Source of the DNA: Kribbella turkmenica
GTDB taxonomy: Bacteria; Actinomycetota; Actinomycetes; Propionibacteriales; Kribbellaceae
Length of the DNA stretch: 35,904 nucleotides
Assembly: GCF_004348725.1 (NCBI RefSeq)
Contig: NZ_SMKR01000065.1
Span: 1-35,904 of the forward strand
Reading direction: 5' to 3'
Every line of letters starts with the position of its first letter. Position 1 is the stretch's first letter. The position numbers and the translations under genes were made by a program. The notes under the pieces are model-generated. The model saw nothing but the letters and a program-made list of their open reading frames with translations. It was not told the DNA's origin and searched no databases. Positions 1-8,082 of this stretch are shown in pieces.

Positions 1-1119
<1,119 letters not shown>

Positions 1120-1131
1120 CGCGCACGAAGT

Positions 1132-1175
1132 CGAGGTCCGGGCCGCTCGGGTGGGTGGCCCGGACCTCGTCTTTT
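1132..1175 (+). terminator. Intrinsic terminator after ilvC
   Basis: A perfect 13-bp stem (CGAGGTCCGGGCC 1132-1144 with 1157-1169) with a 12-base loop is followed by TCTTTT at 1170-1175. It lies 12 bases past the ilvC stop codon. Confidence 0.9.
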
Positions 1176-1222
1176 GGCACAATCAGTGACGGTTCCGATG
1201 CGGGCGGCGGGGGAGGTGACAG

Positions 1223-2422
1223 GTGGTGCAGGACGGCAGGCCGCTGCCGCGGCCGCCTCGGCGCGTCCCCGCGGCCGCGGCGACGCTCACCCAGCTCCAG
1301 ACCAGTACGCCGCCGCGGTCACCGCAGCCGCCGGCGCGCCGGCCGTGGACGTTCGGCCGGTTCCTGGCCGGGTTCGTCGCCGTCCTGCTGATCCTCGCCG
1401 CGGGCGCCAGTGCGGGCTGGTACGTCCGTGCGCAGAGCCTGCGGATCGACACCGAGAAGGTCCTCGACTCCGTCCGCGGCGGAGTGGTCCACGTCCTCGC
1501 CACGACCTGCGAGGGGACCGGCCAGGCGACCGGCGTACTCATCGGTGACGGCCTGGTCCTGACCGCGGCGTCCGCGCTCGAGCAGCCGCTGTCGATCGTG
1601 ATCGCCACCGATGACGGCCGGGTCCGCCGGGTCAACCAGCTCGGCAGGAGCGCGGACGGCGTCGCCGTGCTGCGGATGATCGGGCGGCTCGACCGCCAAA
1701 CGGTTCCGCTCGCCTCCCGCACCCCTGATCCGATGGCCGAGCGCGCACTGATCGGCTACACCTCGGCCGGCGTTCTCACCTCCCGTCCGATCGGTACGAC
1801 GGAGCAGCCGTTGGCGCTCAGCACGGTGATGAGCCAGTCCAAGCTCGGCGGCCCGGTCGTCGACAAGTCCGGTCACGTGGTCGGACTCGTCGCCGGCGAC
1901 ACGGCCCCGACCAGCGCGATCGTGTCGCTGGACCGGCTGCGGGGGTACGTCGCGCCGGAGCCGACCGGCATGACGGCCGAGCCGGGCGGCAGCTGCGAGC
2001 GATCCCGGGGTCCGCAGACCGCGGTGCTGCCGGAGCTGCTGGTCGCGAGCACCCCGCTCGCACTCGAGGCGCAGAAGCTGCTCGGCACCTACCTGACCCT
2101 GGAGAACCGGCACGACTTCGAGGCCCTGCGGCCGGTCTACTCCAAGAGCTTCGGCAAACGGCTGACGCTCGAGCGGGACCGCAACAACCACCAGACGTCG
2201 TACTTCTTCAACGCCCGGATCACCGAGGTCACCCGGGCGGGGGAGGACGGCGTCAACGTCCGGATGACGTATGCCGTGCTGTTCTCGCCGAACGCCAGCG
2301 GCGCCGACGGACAGGCCTGCAACCGGCGGGATCTGCGCTACCTGCTGGTCCGCGAGGGCGGTCAGTTGCGCATGCACGGCTCCAAGGAGATGCAGCCGGT
2401 CCAGAGCTGCGACGCCGACTGA
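1223..2422 (+). CDS. Membrane-anchored trypsin/HtrA-like protein, triad lost
   Basis: A 399-residue protein with a proline-rich cytoplasmic N-terminus, one membrane helix at about 45-68 and an extracytoplasmic part. Residues about 75-245 follow the chymotrypsin/HtrA pattern: GVLIGDGLVLTAASAL, GVAVLRM, then KLGGPVVDKSGHVVGL. At the three catalytic places there is Ser117 where His is expected, Gly146 (after Asp145) where Asp is expected, and Leu208 where the Ser before GGP is expected. The fold is recognisable but proteolysis is unlikely. Residues about 275-395 look like an independent alpha/beta (NTF2/SnoaL-like) domain; this is weaker. Cysteines occur in the outer part and may pair. Start is GTG at 1223 (or GTG 1226) behind GGAGG at 1212-1216. 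Flanking terminator and metabolic genes give no functional hint; a sensory or scaffold role is inference. Confidence 0.8.
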   Translation: MVQDGRPLPRPPRRVPAAAATLTQLQTSTPPRSPQPPARRPWTFGRFLAGFVAVLLILAAGASAGWYVRAQSLRIDTEKVLDSVRGGVVHVLATTCEGTGQATGVLIGDGLVLTAASALEQPLSIVIATDDGRVRRVNQLGRSADGVAVLRMIGRLDRQTVPLASRTPDPMAERALIGYTSAGVLTSRPIGTTEQPLALSTVMSQSKLGGPVVDKSGHVVGLVAGDTAPTSAIVSLDRLRGYVAPEPTGMTAEPGGSCERSRGPQTAVLPELLVASTPLALEAQKLLGTYLTLENRHDFEALRPVYSKSFGKRLTLERDRNNHQTSYFFNARITEVTRAGEDGVNVRMTYAVLFSPNASGADGQACNRRDLRYLLVREGGQLRMHGSKEMQPVQSCDAD

Positions 2423-2449
2423 GCGGCCGTGCCGAATCCTGGGTGCGCA

Positions 2450-2478
2450 GACAGGCGTTATCGGATTCGGGGTACTAT
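2450..2478 (+). promoter_or_regulatory. Possible serA promoter
   Basis: TACTAT at 2473-2478 resembles a -10 box, 17 bases after a poor -35 candidate (GACAGG, 2450-2455). It lies 70 bases before serA in the only non-coding gap. Weak evidence from pattern alone. Confidence 0.3.
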
Positions 2479-2547
2479 CAGTGACAGCGGGCACAGCGCG
2501 GTGCTCTGACTTATGAGCCCCTACCGCTTCTGCAGGAGACTTCTCCC

Positions 2548-4146
2548 ATGACTGACGTAACCCGGCCCGTCGTCCTGATCGCCGAAGAGCTCAGCCCGGC
2601 CACCGTCGAGGCGCTCGGCCCCGATTTCGAGATCCGGCACACCAACGGCGCCGACCGCGCCGAGCTGCTTCCGGCCATCGCCGACGTGGACGCCATCCTG
2701 ATCCGCAGCGCCACCAAGGTGGACGCCGAGGCGCTGGCCGCGGCCAAGCGGCTCAAGGTCGTCGCCCGGGCCGGTGTCGGCCTGGACAACGTGGACGTGA
2801 AGGCCGCCACCCAGGCGGGCGTGATGGTGGTCAACGCGCCGACCTCCAACATCGTCAGCGCCGCCGAGCTCGCCGTCGCCCTGCTGCTGGCGACCGCGCG
2901 CCGCGTCCCGGCCGCCGACCAGTCGCTGAAGAACGGCGAGTGGAAGCGCAGCAAGTACTCCGGTGTCGAGCTGTTCGAGAAGACCGTCGGTATCGTCGGC
3001 CTGGGCAAGATCGGCGTCCTGGTCGCGCAGCGGCTGGCCGCCTTCGGCATGAACGTGATCGCCTACGACCCGTACGTGCAGGCCGGCCGGGCCGCGCAGA
3101 TGGGGGTCCGGCTCGCGAGCCTGGACGAGCTGCTGTCGGTCAGCGACTTCATCTCGGTGCACCTGCCGAAGACGCCGGAGACGATCGGCCTGATCGGCGA
3201 CGAGGAGCTGCACAAGGTCAAGCCCGAGGTCATCATCGTGAACGCGGCCCGCGGCGGGATCGTCGACGAGCAGGCGCTCTACTCCGCCCTCAAGGAGGGC
3301 CGGGTGGCCGGCGCCGGCCTGGACGTGTTCGCGACCGAGCCGTGCACCGACTCGCCGCTGTTCGAGTTCGAGAACGTCGTCGCCACCCCGCACCTGGGCG
3401 CCTCGACCGACGAGGCGCAGGAGAAGGCCGGGGTCGCGGTCGCCAAGTCGGTCCGGCTCGCGCTGTCGGGTGAGCTGGTCCCGGACGCGGTCAACGTCCA
3501 GGGCGGCGTGATCGCCGAGGACGTCCGGCCGGGCATCGCGCTGACCGAGAACCTCGGCCGCATCTTCACCGCGCTGGCCGGCGGCGTCGCGCAGCAGCTG
3601 GACGTCGAGGTCCGCGGCGAGATCACGCAGTACGACGTGAAGGTGCTCGAGCTCGCCGCTCTCAAGGGCGTGTTCGCGGACGTGGTCGAGGACAACGTCT
3701 CGTACGTGAACGCACCGCTGCTGGCGGCCGAGCGCGGCCTCGAGGTCCGGCTCGTCACCGACCACGACAGCCCGGAGCACCGGAACCTGATCACGCTGCG
3801 CGGCACGCTCGCCGACGGCGCCCAGGTCTCGGTCAGCGGCACGCTGGTCGGCGTCCGGCAGTCGGAGCGGCTGGTCGAGGTCGACGGGTTCGACGTCGAG
3901 ATCGAGCTGTCGGCGCACCTGGCGTTCCTCACCTACGAGGACCGGCCGGGCATCGTCGGCCAGATCGGCCGGATCCTGGGCGACGCGGACGTGAACATCG
4001 CCGGCATGCAGGTCAGCCGGGACCGCAAGGGCGGCAAGGCGCTGGTCGCGCTGGCCGTCGACTCCGCGATCCCGACGACCGTCCTGGACGACATCGCGAC
4101 CGCGGTCCAGGCCGACACCGCCCGTACGGTGGACCTGGACGCCTGA
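2548..4146 (+). CDS. serA: D-3-phosphoglycerate dehydrogenase, long form
   Basis: It catalyses the first committed step of serine synthesis, oxidising 3-phosphoglycerate with NAD. The 532-residue length matches the long actinobacterial type. Order of parts: substrate domain, NAD Rossmann domain with GLGKIG at 151-156, catalytic Arg235 (NAARGG), Glu264 (ATEP) and His282 (TPHLGAS), then an intervening allosteric-substrate-binding domain (about 325-450) and a C-terminal ACT domain (about 455-532, starting at YEDRPGIVGQIG) that normally binds serine for feedback inhibition. The ATG at 2548 has AGGAG at 2534-2538. A perfect hairpin 3' to the gene ends transcription against the convergent methyltransferase gene. 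Confidence 0.97.
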   Translation: MTDVTRPVVLIAEELSPATVEALGPDFEIRHTNGADRAELLPAIADVDAILIRSATKVDAEALAAAKRLKVVARAGVGLDNVDVKAATQAGVMVVNAPTSNIVSAAELAVALLLATARRVPAADQSLKNGEWKRSKYSGVELFEKTVGIVGLGKIGVLVAQRLAAFGMNVIAYDPYVQAGRAAQMGVRLASLDELLSVSDFISVHLPKTPETIGLIGDEELHKVKPEVIIVNAARGGIVDEQALYSALKEGRVAGAGLDVFATEPCTDSPLFEFENVVATPHLGASTDEAQEKAGVAVAKSVRLALSGELVPDAVNVQGGVIAEDVRPGIALTENLGRIFTALAGGVAQQLDVEVRGEITQYDVKVLELAALKGVFADVVEDNVSYVNAPLLAAERGLEVRLVTDHDSPEHRNLITLRGTLADGAQVSVSGTLVGVRQSERLVEVDGFDVEIELSAHLAFLTYEDRPGIVGQIGRILGDADVNIAGMQVSRDRKGGKALVALAVDSAIPTTVLDDIATAVQADTARTVDLDA

Positions 4147-4209
4147 TCAAGGGAACGACTGCTTTACTAGGAGGTAGTCAGCCGCCCGCAGGCGCATGGC
4201 GGCCGATCA

Positions 4210-4235
4210 GGGCCCGAGTCCAATGACTCGGGCCC
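4210..4235. terminator. Bidirectional hairpin between convergent genes
   Basis: GGGCCCGAGT (4210-4219) pairs perfectly with ACTCGGGCCC (4226-4235) around a six-base loop. It lies between the 3' ends of serA and the minus-strand methyltransferase gene and can serve both. No strong T-run on the plus side. Confidence 0.75.
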
Positions 4236-4255
4236 GCCTCATGTGCGGGTGCGGC

Positions 4256-4843
4256 CTAGCGCCGCGTGGCCAGCAGGACGGCGGCGTCCGGCGCGACCAT
4301 CACCTCGACGGTGGTGAAGCGCTTGTCCATCAGCCACTCCTGCCGCAGCGTGTCCACCCGGCCCTCGTACATCGGCGGCCAGAAGGCGGACGGCGTGAAG
4401 TCGTCCAGGACGACGAAGCCGCCCGGCTCGACCACGTCGGCGATGATGTCGCGGGCGGAGATCTTCGCCTCGCGCGCGTCCACGAACAGCAGGGAGAACG
4501 GCCCGCGCTCGATCAGCGCGGTCCAGTCGGCCGAGACGACCTCGATCCGCTCGTCGGCGGCGAACAGCTCCGCAACCGCCTGCGCCAGCTGCGGATCGCT
4601 CTCCGCGGTGACGATCTGCGAGCCCTCGGCAGCACCGCTGCGCAACCACGCCGACCCTACGCCGCAGCCGGTCCCGAGTTCACCGAGGAGGCCGTTCTTC
4701 GACGCGGCGAGAGTGGCGAGCAGCCGGCCGGTCTCGTTGCGGGTCGAGCTGACGAATCCCCGCCGGCCGGACAGGCTGAGGGCCGCCGACACCAGCGGCG
4801 GCAGTTCTGGAGGAGCACTCACCGGCTGAGACTCGCACAGCAT
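4256..4843 (-). CDS. Class I SAM-dependent O-methyltransferase family protein
   Basis: A 195-residue protein with a Rossmann-type methyltransferase core. SAM motif I is ELGTGCGVG at residues 55-63, followed by an acidic residue after beta 2 (TAESD), then LLFVDAREAK and VVLDDF, the arrangement of the small catechol-O-methyltransferase-like (Methyltransf_24) group, whose aspartates often hold a metal. The substrate cannot be told from sequence. ATG at 4843 was used; an internal GTG at 4822 would shorten it by seven residues and neither has a clear ribosome binding site. It stands alone, converging on serA and divergent from the small gene before leuB. Confidence 0.8.
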   Translation of the reverse strand: MLCESQPVSAPPELPPLVSAALSLSGRRGFVSSTRNETGRLLATLAASKNGLLGELGTGCGVGSAWLRSGAAEGSQIVTAESDPQLAQAVAELFAADERIEVVSADWTALIERGPFSLLFVDAREAKISARDIIADVVEPGGFVVLDDFTPSAFWPPMYEGRVDTLRQEWLMDKRFTTVEVMVAPDAAVLLATRR

Positions 4844-4980
4844 CGGGCCAGAGCTGGCACCGACATCTCACATCCCGGGACAAGCTGCCCGCATAGTGGT
4901 GATTTAGTCGGACGTCAGAGTAAATTCGGAGCGTCGTGCCGCCCGTGTCTACTGTCGGCGAGACCCATCCGGAGATCACC

Positions 4981-5142
4981 ATGTACGACATGTATCCAGC
5001 CAACTGGCCCGCGATCGACGCCCGGGAACGGAAGGCGGCCCGTCGCCGCCGCCTGGCCCGCCGCAGCGCCGACGCCGCCGAGGTGAAGGCTGCACAGGAA
5101 GCTGTCAACCGTCTCTACAACGGGGGAGAACCCAAGAAGTGA
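4981..5142 (+). CDS. Small basic protein coupled to leuB
   Basis: A 53-residue protein with an aromatic N-terminus ([10 protein letters not shown]) and a strongly basic helix-prone centre ([16 protein letters not shown]). I do not recognise a family. The ATG at 4981 is preferred over the longer GTG frame at 4936 because GGAG (4971-4974) sits six bases before it. Its TGA (5140-5142) overlaps the leuB GTG (5139-5141) as GTGA, so translation is probably coupled. No membrane segment or cysteine is present. The charge would suit nucleic acid or ribosome contact, but that is speculation; it may only help leuB translation. Confidence 0.65.
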   Translation: MYDMYPANWPAIDARERKAARRRRLARRSADAAEVKAAQEAVNRLYNGGEPKK

Positions 5143-6188
5143 GCACGCAGAAGACCTTCAGGCTTGCCGTCGTCCCGGGGGACGGGATCGGACCCGAGGT
5201 GACCACCGAGGCGCTGAAGGTGCTCGACGCGGTCGCCGCGCAGCACGGCGTGACGTTCGAGCGGACCGAGTACGACCTCGGCGCCCGGCGCTGGCACGCG
5301 ACCGGCGAGACGCTCCCGGACGCGGAGCTGGACAGCATCCGCGGCCACGACGCCATCCTGCTCGGCGCGATCGGCGACCCGACGGTACCGTCCGGCACGC
5401 TCGAGCGCGGCCTGCTGCTGAAGCTCCGGTTCACCCTGGACCACTACGTCAACCTGCGGCCGTCGAAGATCTACCCGTCCGTCGGCTCCCCGCTGGCGAA
5501 CCCGGGCGAGGTCGACTTCGTCGTCGTCCGTGAGGGCACCGAGGGCCCGTACGTCGGCAACGGCGGCGCTCTGCGCGTCGGGACGCCGGCCGAGATCGCC
5601 ACCGAGGTGTCGGTGAACACGGCGTACGGCGTGGAGCGGGTCGTCCGGGACGCGTTCGCCCGGGCCCAGGCGCGGCCGCGGAAGAAGCTCACCCTGGTGC
5701 ACAAGAACAATGTGCTCGTGCACGCCGGCCACCTGTGGACGCGCACCGTCGACGCGGTCGCCGCGGAGTTCCCGGACATCACCGTCGACTACCTGCACGT
5801 GGACGCGGCGACCATCTTCCTGGTCACCGACCCGGCCCGGTTCGACGTGATCGTCACCGACAACCTGTTCGGCGACATCATCACCGACCTGGCCGCCGCG
5901 ATCAGCGGCGGGATCGGGCTGGCCGCGAGCGCCAACATCAACCCGGACCGGACCGCGCCGAGCATGTTCGAGCCGGTGCACGGCTCCGCCCCGGACATCG
6001 CCGGCCAGCAGAAGGCGGACCCGACGGCCGCGATCCTGTCGGCCGCGCTGCTGTGCGACCACCTCGGCCTGACCGAGGCCGGCGCCGCGATCGAGGCCGC
6101 TGTCACCGCCGACATCGAGGAGCGCACCGGTGCCGCCAGGACCACGGCGGACATCGGTGACGCGATCGCCAAGCGCGCGCTGGGCTGA
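5139..6188 (+). CDS. leuB: 3-isopropylmalate dehydrogenase
   Basis: It oxidatively decarboxylates 3-isopropylmalate to 2-oxoisocaproate in leucine synthesis, using NAD and a divalent metal. The 349-residue protein has the family hallmarks: [12 protein letters not shown] at the N-terminus, the substrate loop [17 protein letters not shown], the catalytic Lys region HKNNVL, the acidic metal motif [11 protein letters not shown] and the nucleotide loop [12 protein letters not shown]. It belongs to the actinobacterial short lineage. GTG at 5139 overlaps the preceding small gene by four bases, with GGGGGAG at 5122-5128 as ribosome binding site. The ilvE gene follows after 47 bases but seems to have its own start signal. 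Confidence 0.96.
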   Translation: MSTQKTFRLAVVPGDGIGPEVTTEALKVLDAVAAQHGVTFERTEYDLGARRWHATGETLPDAELDSIRGHDAILLGAIGDPTVPSGTLERGLLLKLRFTLDHYVNLRPSKIYPSVGSPLANPGEVDFVVVREGTEGPYVGNGGALRVGTPAEIATEVSVNTAYGVERVVRDAFARAQARPRKKLTLVHKNNVLVHAGHLWTRTVDAVAAEFPDITVDYLHVDAATIFLVTDPARFDVIVTDNLFGDIITDLAAAISGGIGLAASANINPDRTAPSMFEPVHGSAPDIAGQQKADPTAAILSAALLCDHLGLTEAGAAIEAAVTADIEERTGAARTTADIGDAIAKRALG

Positions 6189-6223
6189 GAGGCGGACGCT
6201 CGCATGACCACTCGGCCAAGAGG

Positions 6224-6229
6224 TACGGT
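6224..6229 (+). promoter_or_regulatory. Candidate -10 box for leaderless ilvE transcript
   Basis: TACGGT ends six bases before the ilvE ATG, the spacing expected if transcription begins at the start codon. AGAGGT overlaps it and could alternatively be a ribosome binding site. Confidence 0.4.
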
Positions 6230-6235
6230 GCGGCT

Positions 6236-7327
6236 ATGAGCGCCGATCTACAGTTCACCGTTGAGCCAAACACCCAACCGGCCAGCGACGACCAGCGCGC
6301 CGCGATCCTGGCGAACCCGGGATTCGGGCAGAACTTCTCCGACCACATGGCGATCGCCACCTGGGACCGGGAGAACGGCTGGCACGACGCGAGGATCACC
6401 GCCTTCGGGCCGCTGGAGCTGTCTCCGGCCACCGCGGTGTTCCACTACGCCCAGACCATCTTCGAGGGGATGAAGGCCTACCGGCATCCCGACGACTCGA
6501 TCCACATGTTCCGCCCGGAGGCGAACGCGGCCCGGTTCGCGAAGTCCGCGCACCGGCTCGCGCTGCCGGAACTGCCCGAGGCGGCGTTCCTCGACTCGCT
6601 GCACAAGCTGGTCGAGCTGGACAAGGCCTGGGTGCCCGGCGGCGGTGAGACGTCGCTCTACCTGCGCCCGTTCATGTTCGGCTCGGACCCGTTCCTCGGC
6701 GTCCGCCCGTCGGCGCAGGTCACCTACTGCGTGATCGCCTCGCCGGCCGGCTCCTACTTCGCGAACGGCGTCAAGCCGGTCCGGATCTGGTTGAGCGAGG
6801 AGTACACCCGGGCTGCCCCCGGTGGCACCGGCGCGGCGAAGACGGGCGGCAACTACGCCTCGTCACTGCTCGCCCAGGCCGAGGCCATCGAACAGGGCTG
6901 CGACCAGGTCGCGTTCCTCGACGCGGTTGAGAAGACCTGGATCGAGGAGCTCGGCGGGATGAACCTGTACTTCGTCCTCGACGACGACTCCGTGGTCACC
7001 CCGGAGCTGTCCGGCACGATTCTCGAGGGCGTCACCCGGGACTCGATCCTCAAGCTCGTCACCGACCTCGGCTACCACGTGGCCGAGCGGAAGATCTCGA
7101 TCGACGAGTGGCGTGACGGCGCCGCCTCGGGCCGGATCCGCGAGGTGTTCGCCTGCGGGACGGCCGCGGTGATCACGCCGGTGGCGTCGCTGAAGTGGAA
7201 GGGCGGCGAGGTGCAGGTGGCCGACGGCAACGGTGGTCCGGTGACCGCCGCGGTCCGCAGTGCCCTGCTCGACGTCCAGTACGGCCGCGCCGCCGACCCG
7301 CACGGCTGGATGACCCGCGTCTGCTGA
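6236..7327 (+). CDS. ilvE: Branched-chain amino acid aminotransferase
   Basis: A fold-type IV PLP enzyme that moves the amino group between glutamate and the branched-chain 2-oxo acids, the last step for Leu, Ile and Val. The 363-residue length matches the BCAT group. The PLP lysine is Lys202 in GTGAAKTGGNYA; other marks are FHYAQTIFEGMKAY in the N-terminal domain, EELGGMNLYFV and the phosphate-binding GTAAVITPV near the C-terminus. The ATG at 6236 is supported by the -10-like box upstream. A 14-bp terminator follows directly. Confidence 0.96.
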   Translation: MSADLQFTVEPNTQPASDDQRAAILANPGFGQNFSDHMAIATWDRENGWHDARITAFGPLELSPATAVFHYAQTIFEGMKAYRHPDDSIHMFRPEANAARFAKSAHRLALPELPEAAFLDSLHKLVELDKAWVPGGGETSLYLRPFMFGSDPFLGVRPSAQVTYCVIASPAGSYFANGVKPVRIWLSEEYTRAAPGGTGAAKTGGNYASSLLAQAEAIEQGCDQVAFLDAVEKTWIEELGGMNLYFVLDDDSVVTPELSGTILEGVTRDSILKLVTDLGYHVAERKISIDEWRDGAASGRIREVFACGTAAVITPVASLKWKGGEVQVADGNGGPVTAAVRSALLDVQYGRAADPHGWMTRVC

Positions 7328-7343
7328 CCGACGAGCTGCCTGT

Positions 7344-7377
7344 CGACGACCCGCTCCGGCGCTGGAGCGGGTCGTCG
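7344..7377 (+). terminator. Intrinsic terminator after ilvE
   Basis: Perfect 14-bp stem (CGACGACCCGCTCC 7344-7357 with 7364-7377) with a six-base loop, followed by GCTTTC. It starts 16 bases past the ilvE stop. Confidence 0.85.
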
Positions 7378-7443
7378 GCTTTCACAGCATCTTTTCAGGT
7401 CGGTGCCGTGGACCGACGGTCGCAGTACGGCCACGGGTTTCGG

Positions 7444-7449
7444 TAGGGT
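7444..7449 (+). promoter_or_regulatory. Candidate -10 box, leaderless-type
   Basis: TAGGGT ends eight bases before the ATG at 7458, and there is no convincing ribosome binding site, which suggests a leaderless mRNA. No clear -35. Confidence 0.4.
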
Positions 7450-7457
7450 CGGGGCCC

Positions 7458-7856
7458 ATGAGCAGCTTCCCCGACGACGTCGAGGCCTACTACGCGGAGC
7501 TGGCCGAGCGGCGTGACTGGTCGCCTGAGACAGCGGCGGCGATACGGTCCACCGTCGAGCTGATCCGGGATCTCGACCGCGGTACGGCGCCGCGCACGTA
7601 CGGCGCGCTGGCCGACGACGAGGGCACCGACTGGCTGTACGAGGCGGTCTGGCACGAGCGGGAGTGGGTCGTGGTCCGCCAGCTCGGCGCGGCCGAGGAC
7701 GGCACGATCACGCGGTACTGGTGGCAGCGGCTCGAGGACGACGAGGGAATGCTCACGGACCAGGCGCTGGACCGGGACAGGTGGGGCCTGCGTCCGCTCA
7801 GCCGTGAGGACTTCTACACCGCCTGGGACGACCCCGGCTGGTCGCTCACCGCCTGA
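7458..7856 (+). CDS. Hypothetical acidic cytoplasmic protein
   Basis: A 132-residue protein rich in Asp, Glu and Trp (FPDDVEAYYAELAERRDW at the start, YWWQRLEDDEGM in the middle). There is no signal peptide or membrane segment, and no family that I recognise. Coding is supported by actinobacterial codon bias, an ATG with a plausible -10 box and by being bounded by the ilvE terminator and the cimA leader. It could be a small immunity- or enzyme-associated protein, but nothing in the sequence decides. Confidence 0.6.
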   Translation: MSSFPDDVEAYYAELAERRDWSPETAAAIRSTVELIRDLDRGTAPRTYGALADDEGTDWLYEAVWHEREWVVVRQLGAAEDGTITRYWWQRLEDDEGMLTDQALDRDRWGLRPLSREDFYTAWDDPGWSLTA

Positions 7857-7951
7857 TTGCTGGACTCTGCGGCACTCCGCAGTACTGAATGTTCGTGATT
7901 CGAGACGTTCCCGCCACCTCGTGGACATGTTGTGGCAGACTGCCGAATGTC

Positions 7952-7981
7952 ATGAAGAACTACCGGGTCATTATTCCCTAG
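7952..7981 (+). CDS. Putative leader peptide of cimA attenuator
   Basis: A nine-codon ORF, MKNYRVIIP, with Val (7967-7969) and two consecutive Ile codons (7970-7975) just before the TAG. A stem-loop starts one base after the stop codon and an intrinsic terminator follows, the standard layout for ribosome-mediated attenuation. Isoleucine is the end product of the citramalate route, so Ile codons fit control of cimA. There is no clear ribosome binding site; leaderless translation is possible. Too short to be found by ordinary gene calling. Confidence 0.6.
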   Translation: MKNYRVIIP

Positions 7982-7982
7982 G

Positions 7983-8041
7983 CGCGCTCAGCAAGCTGTA
8001 CCTGAGCGCGCAGACCTCTCGCACCGTGCGGGAGGTTTTTT
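7983..8041 (+). promoter_or_regulatory. Attenuator RNA structures before cimA
   Basis: First hairpin: CGCGCTCAG (7983-7991) with CTGAGCGCG (8002-8010), nine perfect pairs and a ten-base loop. Second: the terminator at 8014-8041. An alternative pairing of 8000-8012 with 8027-8036 (ACCU/AGGU plus CGCA/UGCG, with a bulge) would disrupt the terminator if a ribosome stalled at the Ile codons and opened the first hairpin. The alternative pairing is inference. Confidence 0.6.
8014..8041 (+). terminator. Intrinsic terminator inside the cimA leader
   Basis: ACCTCTCGC (8014-8022) pairs with GCGGGAGGT (8028-8036) with one G-U pair, followed by a run of six T (8036-8041). Its place, 41 bases upstream of the cimA ATG and not after a gene, marks it as regulatory. 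Confidence 0.8.
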
Positions 8042-8082
8042 GTTTGCCCGGCACGTTCGCCCAGCCCCTCGGAAGGCCGACC

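Noticed and set aside
2521..3918. A 465-codon minus-strand frame opposite serA
   Set aside because: Low-complexity shadow frame; serA is unambiguous.
7804..8082. In-frame upstream extension of cimA
   Set aside because: It runs through the attenuator and its T-run; family similarity starts after 8083 where a ribosome binding site is present.
7857..8082. T-box riboswitch before cimA
   Set aside because: No T-box sequence and no specifier loop; the short ORF plus terminator explains the region better.
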